Positions 5,456 to 8,735 of a stretch of DNA of 8,735 bases are shown in pieces. The position numbers were made by a program, and so were the translations under genes. The stretch is taken from the NCBI GenBank assembly GCA_038251325.1, contig JBBSBL010000084.1, positions 1-8,735 on the forward strand, read 5' to 3'. The notes under the pieces were generated by a model. It saw only the letters and a list, made by a program, of their open reading frames with translations. It did no database searches and was not told where the DNA came from. This DNA comes from JBBSBL01 sp038251325 (lineage in GTDB: Bacteria > Actinomycetota > Thermoleophilia > Solirubrobacterales > Solirubrobacteraceae). The first letter of the stretch is position 1, and each line of letters begins with the position of its first letter.

Positions 5456-8400
5456 GTGCACCTGAAGGAGGTCGTGCTGCGCGGCTTCAAGTCCTTCCCC
5501 GAGCGCACCCGGCTGCGCTTCGGGCCCGGCGTGAGCGTGATCGTGGGGCCGAACGGCTCGGGCAAGTCGAACGTGACCGACGCCGTGCTCTGGGCCATGG
5601 GGGAGCAGTCCCCGCTGAACGTGCGCGGCCAGTCGATGCAGGACGTCATCTTCGGCGGCGGCCATGGACGCACGGCGGCGTCGGCGGCCGAGGTCGAGAT
5701 CGTGATCGACGACGCCGAGCACGCGCTCGGGCTCGACGCGGCGGAGATCTCGATCATGCGGCGGCTGGACCGCGCGGGGGAGGGGGAATACCGGCTCAAC
5801 GGGGCGCGCTGCCGGCTCGTCGACGTGCTCGAGGTGCTCTCGGACACCGGCCTGGGCAAGGAGAGCCACTCGGTCGTCTCCCAGGGCCGCGTCGAGCAGA
5901 TGGTCACCTCGCGCCCGCGTGAGCGGCGGCTGCTGATCGAGGAGGCGGCGGGCCTGGGCAAGCACCGCAAGCGCCGCCGCCGCGCCCAGCTCAAGCTCGC
6001 CCGAACCCAGGAGAACCTCGATCGCGCGCTCGACGTCGAGCGGGAGGCGCGGACGCGGCTGCGCCCGCTCAAGCGCCAGGCCGAGGCCGCCGAGCTGCAC
6101 GAGCGCCTGGAGCGCCAGTCGCTCGAGGCGCGCTGGGCGCTGGCGCGGGACGACGTCCGCGCGCGGCGGGCGGAGCTCGAGGCGGCCGAGGCCGCCGCCG
6201 GGCAGGCCCGCGCCGGCCGCGACGCCGCCCAGGCCGAGCTCGACGCCGTGGCGGCGCGACGCGAGGCCGCCGAGGAGGCCCTGGCCCGGCGCGGCGCTCG
6301 CCACGAGGAGCTCGCCGGCCGGGCGTTCGCGGCGCGCGCGGCGGCCGAGCGGGTCGGCGACCGCGCCACCCGCGCCGCGGAGGAGGTCCAGGCGCTGCAG
6401 GCGCGAACGGAGGCCCGGGAGGCCGAGGTTGCGGCGCTCGCGGGCGAGGTCACCGGCGATGCGCCTGACGACGAGGCCGCGGACCGCATCGCCGCCCTGC
6501 GGCAGGAGCTCTCACGGCTCCGGGCCGATCGCGAGTCCGAGGTCGAGCGGGAGGTTTCCGCGTTGCAGGGGCGCGAGGCGGAGGCCGCGAACGCGGCGGC
6601 GTCCGCGGCCGCGGCGGTCGCGGCCGGTGCCGACGCCGCCCGCGCGGCGGAGACCGCGCTGGCGGAGGCGCGCGCCACGCTGGACGCCGCGGATCGCGCC
6701 TCCGACGCCGCCCGGCGGGAGGCGGCCCGCATCGGGGGCGAGCTGGCGGCGGTCAACCATCTGCTCCGTGCCCACGCCGACGCCCCGGACGGGACCCGCG
6801 CGCTCGCGCACGAGCTCCGGGTCGCGCCCGGGCTCGAGCTGGCGCTCGCCGCCGCGCTCGGCGGCCACATCCGCGCGGCGATCGTCGAGGACATCGCGGC
6901 CGGCGGCGCGCTGCTGGACCGCAGCGGGGCAGACGGCGGCGCGGCGCTGGTCGCCGGCCCCGCCGCCCGCGTCGCGGCGCCTACCGGGACCCCTCCGACG
7001 CCGGACGCCACGCCGCTCCTCGACGCCGTCGACGGGCCCGCCGCCCCGCGCGCGATCGCGGCCCGCCTGCTCGCCGGCGTGTGGCTCGTCGCGACGCTCG
7101 ACGGGGTACCGGAGGACTTCGCCGGCGTCGCGGTCACGCCGCAGGGTCGGATCTGGTCCGGCGCGACCGGGGAGCTGCGCCAGCTCCCGGCCGGGGGCGA
7201 GGAGCGCATCCTCGCCGAGCGCAACCGCCGCGACGAGCTGGTGGCCGCGACCGAGGCGGCGGCGGCCGCGGAGCTCGAGCGCGCCCGCGAGGTGGAGGCG
7301 GCGACCGCCGCGCTCGCCGCCGCGGAGACGGCGCGGGAGGCGGCGGAGGGCACCCGCCGCGAGGCGCTGCGCGTCCGGGACCTCGCCGCCGAGGAGCAGC
7401 GCCGCGTGGCCTGGCTGATCGAGCAGCGCCGCGCCGCGCCGCAGGAGGGTCCCGCCGCTTCGCGCCGCGCCGCGCTCACCTCGGAGCTCGCCACCGAGGA
7501 GCGCCTCGCGGAGCGCCTGGCGGCCGAGCGCGCGGCCCGCGACGCGCGGCGCGCGGCGGCCCGCGACCCCCCCCCCCGGGGGATCGTGCTGCTGCCGGTC
7601 GCGCGGGCCCTCGCCGCGGCGCTCCAGACGGTCCGCGACGCGATCGCCGCGCGGCGGGCCGGCTTCGACGCGGAGCTGGCGGACGACCGGGCGGAGGGGG
7701 AGGGCGTCACCGCCGAGCTGCGCGGATGCGCTCACGCGGAGGCCGAGATCCAGACGCGGCTCCGCGCCCGCGGAGACGAGCTGACCGCCGGCGAGGTCCG
7801 TGCCCAGCAGGCGCGCGACCGCACCGCGGAGGCCACCGGCGAGCTCACCGCGCTCGCCCAGCGGCTCGGGCTCGAGGCCGAGCCCGCCGCCGAGCCGCTG
7901 CCCGCGGAGGAGCGCGCCGGGCTCGCCCAGCGCGTCGAGCGCCTCGCGCGCCGACGTGAGCAGCTCGGGCCGGTGAACCCGCTGGCTGCGGACGAGTACG
8001 CCGAGGCGCTCGCCCACGTCGAGGAGCTCGAGGGCCAGCGCGAGGACCTCGAGGCGGCGCTCCGCGAGCTGCGCGGCCTGATCCGCGAGACCGACCGCGT
8101 GATCCGCGAGACCTTCGAGGCGACGTTCGCCGCGGCCGCGGCGAGCTTCGAGGACGTCGTCGCCCGGCTCTTCCCGGGCGGGCGCGGGCGGCTGCGGCTC
8201 GTGCGCGAGGACGCCGGGCCGCGCGCGGTGCTGGGCGGGGGCTCGGCGACCGACTCCTCGACGGAAGCCGCCGAGGACGGCGCGAGCGAGGCGGCGGCGG
8301 AGGCCGAGGGCGAGGCCGCGGCCCGCGCCCAGGACGGCGAGGATGAGGACGAGCAGCTCGGCGTCGAGATCGAGATCACGCCGGCCGGCAAGTCGATGAA

Positions 8401-8734
8401 GCGCCTGTCCCTCCTCTCCGGCGGGGAGAAGTCCATGACCGCGCTGGCCTTCCTCTTCGCCGTGTTCCTCGCCCGGCCGTGCCCCTTCTACATCCTCGAC
8501 GAGGTCGAGGCGGCGCTCGACGACCTCAACCTCGGCCGCTTCCTCGACCTGCTCCGCGCCTACGCCGGCCGCGCGCAGTTCATCGTCGTCACCCACCAGC
8601 GCCGCACCATGGAGGCCGCCGACGTCCTCTACGGCGTGTCGATGGGGGGCGACGGCACCTCGAAGGTCGTCTCGCGGCGCCTGCCGCCGGAGTTGGCGGA
8701 CGGGGCGCCGGACCCGGCCGAGGCGGTGGCCTAG
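5456..8734 (+). CDS. smc: Chromosome segregation ATPase SMC
   Basis: SMC dimers, with ScpA and ScpB, fold and separate chromosomes. The GTG at 5456 begins the standard N-terminus (HLKEVVLRGFKSF); GGGGGG at 5443-5448 is a plausible ribosome binding site. The N-terminal head has Walker A GPNGSGKSN (31-39, K37), Q-loop area MGEQSPLNVRGQSMQDVIFGGG, and QGRVEQM plus EEAAG (143-166). A first coiled coil runs to about 440, the hinge spans about 440-580, and a second coiled coil runs to about 835. The C-terminal head begins near GPVNPLA (838-844) and holds signature LSGGE (987-991), Walker B/D-loop DEVEAALDD (1015-1023) and switch H1047. At 1092 residues it is shorter than typical bacterial SMC (about 1150-1200), with shorter arms. 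Residues 920-967 are a Ser/Thr-, then Ala/Glu/Asp-rich insertion in the C-terminal head. An 11-C run encodes PPP (705-707) in the second arm. The complete gene ends one base before the window edge. Confidence 0.97.
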   Translation: MHLKEVVLRGFKSFPERTRLRFGPGVSVIVGPNGSGKSNVTDAVLWAMGEQSPLNVRGQSMQDVIFGGGHGRTAASAAEVEIVIDDAEHALGLDAAEISIMRRLDRAGEGEYRLNGARCRLVDVLEVLSDTGLGKESHSVVSQGRVEQMVTSRPRERRLLIEEAAGLGKHRKRRRRAQLKLARTQENLDRALDVEREARTRLRPLKRQAEAAELHERLERQSLEARWALARDDVRARRAELEAAEAAAGQARAGRDAAQAELDAVAARREAAEEALARRGARHEELAGRAFAARAAAERVGDRATRAAEEVQALQARTEAREAEVAALAGEVTGDAPDDEAADRIAALRQELSRLRADRESEVEREVSALQGREAEAANAAASAAAAVAAGADAARAAETALAEARATLDAADRASDAARREAARIGGELAAVNHLLRAHADAPDGTRALAHELRVAPGLELALAAALGGHIRAAIVEDIAAGGALLDRSGADGGAALVAGPAARVAAPTGTPPTPDATPLLDAVDGPAAPRAIAARLLAGVWLVATLDGVPEDFAGVAVTPQGRIWSGATGELRQLPAGGEERILAERNRRDELVAATEAAAAAELERAREVEAATAALAAAETAREAAEGTRREALRVRDLAAEEQRRVAWLIEQRRAAPQEGPAASRRAALTSELATEERLAERLAAERAARDARRAAARDPPPRGIVLLPVARALAAALQTVRDAIAARRAGFDAELADDRAEGEGVTAELRGCAHAEAEIQTRLRARGDELTAGEVRAQQARDRTAEATGELTALAQRLGLEAEPAAEPLPAEERAGLAQRVERLARRREQLGPVNPLAADEYAEALAHVEELEGQREDLEAALRELRGLIRETDRVIRETFEATFAAAAASFEDVVARLFPGGRGRLRLVREDAGPRAVLGGGSATDSSTEAAEDGASEAAAEAEGEAAARAQDGEDEDEQLGVEIEITPAGKSMKRLSLLSGGEKSMTALAFLFAVFLARPCPFYILDEVEAALDDLNLGRFLDLLRAYAGRAQFIVVTHQRRTMEAADVLYGVSMGGDGTSKVVSRRLPPELADGAPDPAEAVA
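7567..7577 (+). repeat. Homopolymer of 11 C within smc
   Basis: Eleven consecutive C followed by five G occur within the second coiled-coil arm of smc, encoding D-P-P-P-R-G. The reading frame is open on both sides in the observed length, so the gene is intact as given. Such a tract is a site for polymerase slippage and for sequencing errors. It contains the 10-base palindrome CCCCCGGGGG (7573-7582). Confidence 0.9.
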
Positions 8735-8735
8735 G

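Noticed and set aside
6170..7560. Many short repeated GC-rich words within smc, considered as tandem repeats
   Set aside because: They reflect repeated Ala, Glu and Arg codons in the coiled-coil arms; there is no fixed period or unit at DNA level.
3274..7710. Minus-strand open frame of 1478 codons
   Set aside because: It runs antisense to rpmF, plsX, acpP, rnc and most of smc. It has long Ala/Ser/Arg runs and no domain; it is a GC-driven shadow.
6512..8596. Minus-strand open frame of 694 codons opposite smc
   Set aside because: It mirrors the Ala/Glu-rich coiled-coil codons of smc and has no conserved motif.

Overview
The window is very GC-rich and almost fully coding, with all supported genes on the plus strand. 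It looks like chromosomal DNA of a high-GC actinobacterium. The Actinobacteria call rests on a SepIVA-like coiled-coil protein, an acyl-CoA ligase resembling mycobacterial FadD12, a four-cysteine ribosomal protein L32 and G/C-ending codons. Gene order and the style of the RNase III and SMC proteins suggest the class Thermoleophilia (Solirubrobacterales), but this is an inference and no rRNA is present to confirm it.

Layout, left to right. (1) 1-43: last codons of rsmD, overlapping coaD (30-527, coenzyme A pathway). (2) 544-1008: short SepIVA-like coiled-coil protein. (3) 1065-2672: complete class I acyl-CoA ligase. (4) 2715-4779: the classic yceD(DUF177)-rpmF-plsX-acpP block, linking ribosome assembly to fatty acid and phospholipid synthesis. 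(5) 4783-5451: rnc (RNase III), which has no ATG, GTG or TTG ahead of its conserved core and appears to start at CTG. (6) 5456-8734: complete smc. The window ends one base after the smc stop. No non-coding gap exceeds 60 bases, so there is no long gene-free stretch.

Functionally this is a housekeeping cluster. CoaD makes the CoA precursor, AcpP carries acyl groups, PlsX makes acyl-phosphate for phospholipids, and the acyl-CoA ligase activates free fatty acids. RsmD, the DUF177 protein, L32 and RNase III serve ribosome and rRNA maturation. The SepIVA-like protein and SMC serve envelope growth or division and chromosome organisation.

I found no mobile element, CRISPR array, tRNA or rRNA, and nothing that amounts to a new system. 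The points most worth a second look are the CTG start of rnc next to an in-frame TGA, the changed metal-ligand residues of its RNase III domain, repeated -10-like hexamers 7 or 10 bases before ATG codons that lack Shine-Dalgarno sequences (possible leaderless starts), an 11-C homopolymer inside smc, and an acidic insertion in the SMC head.
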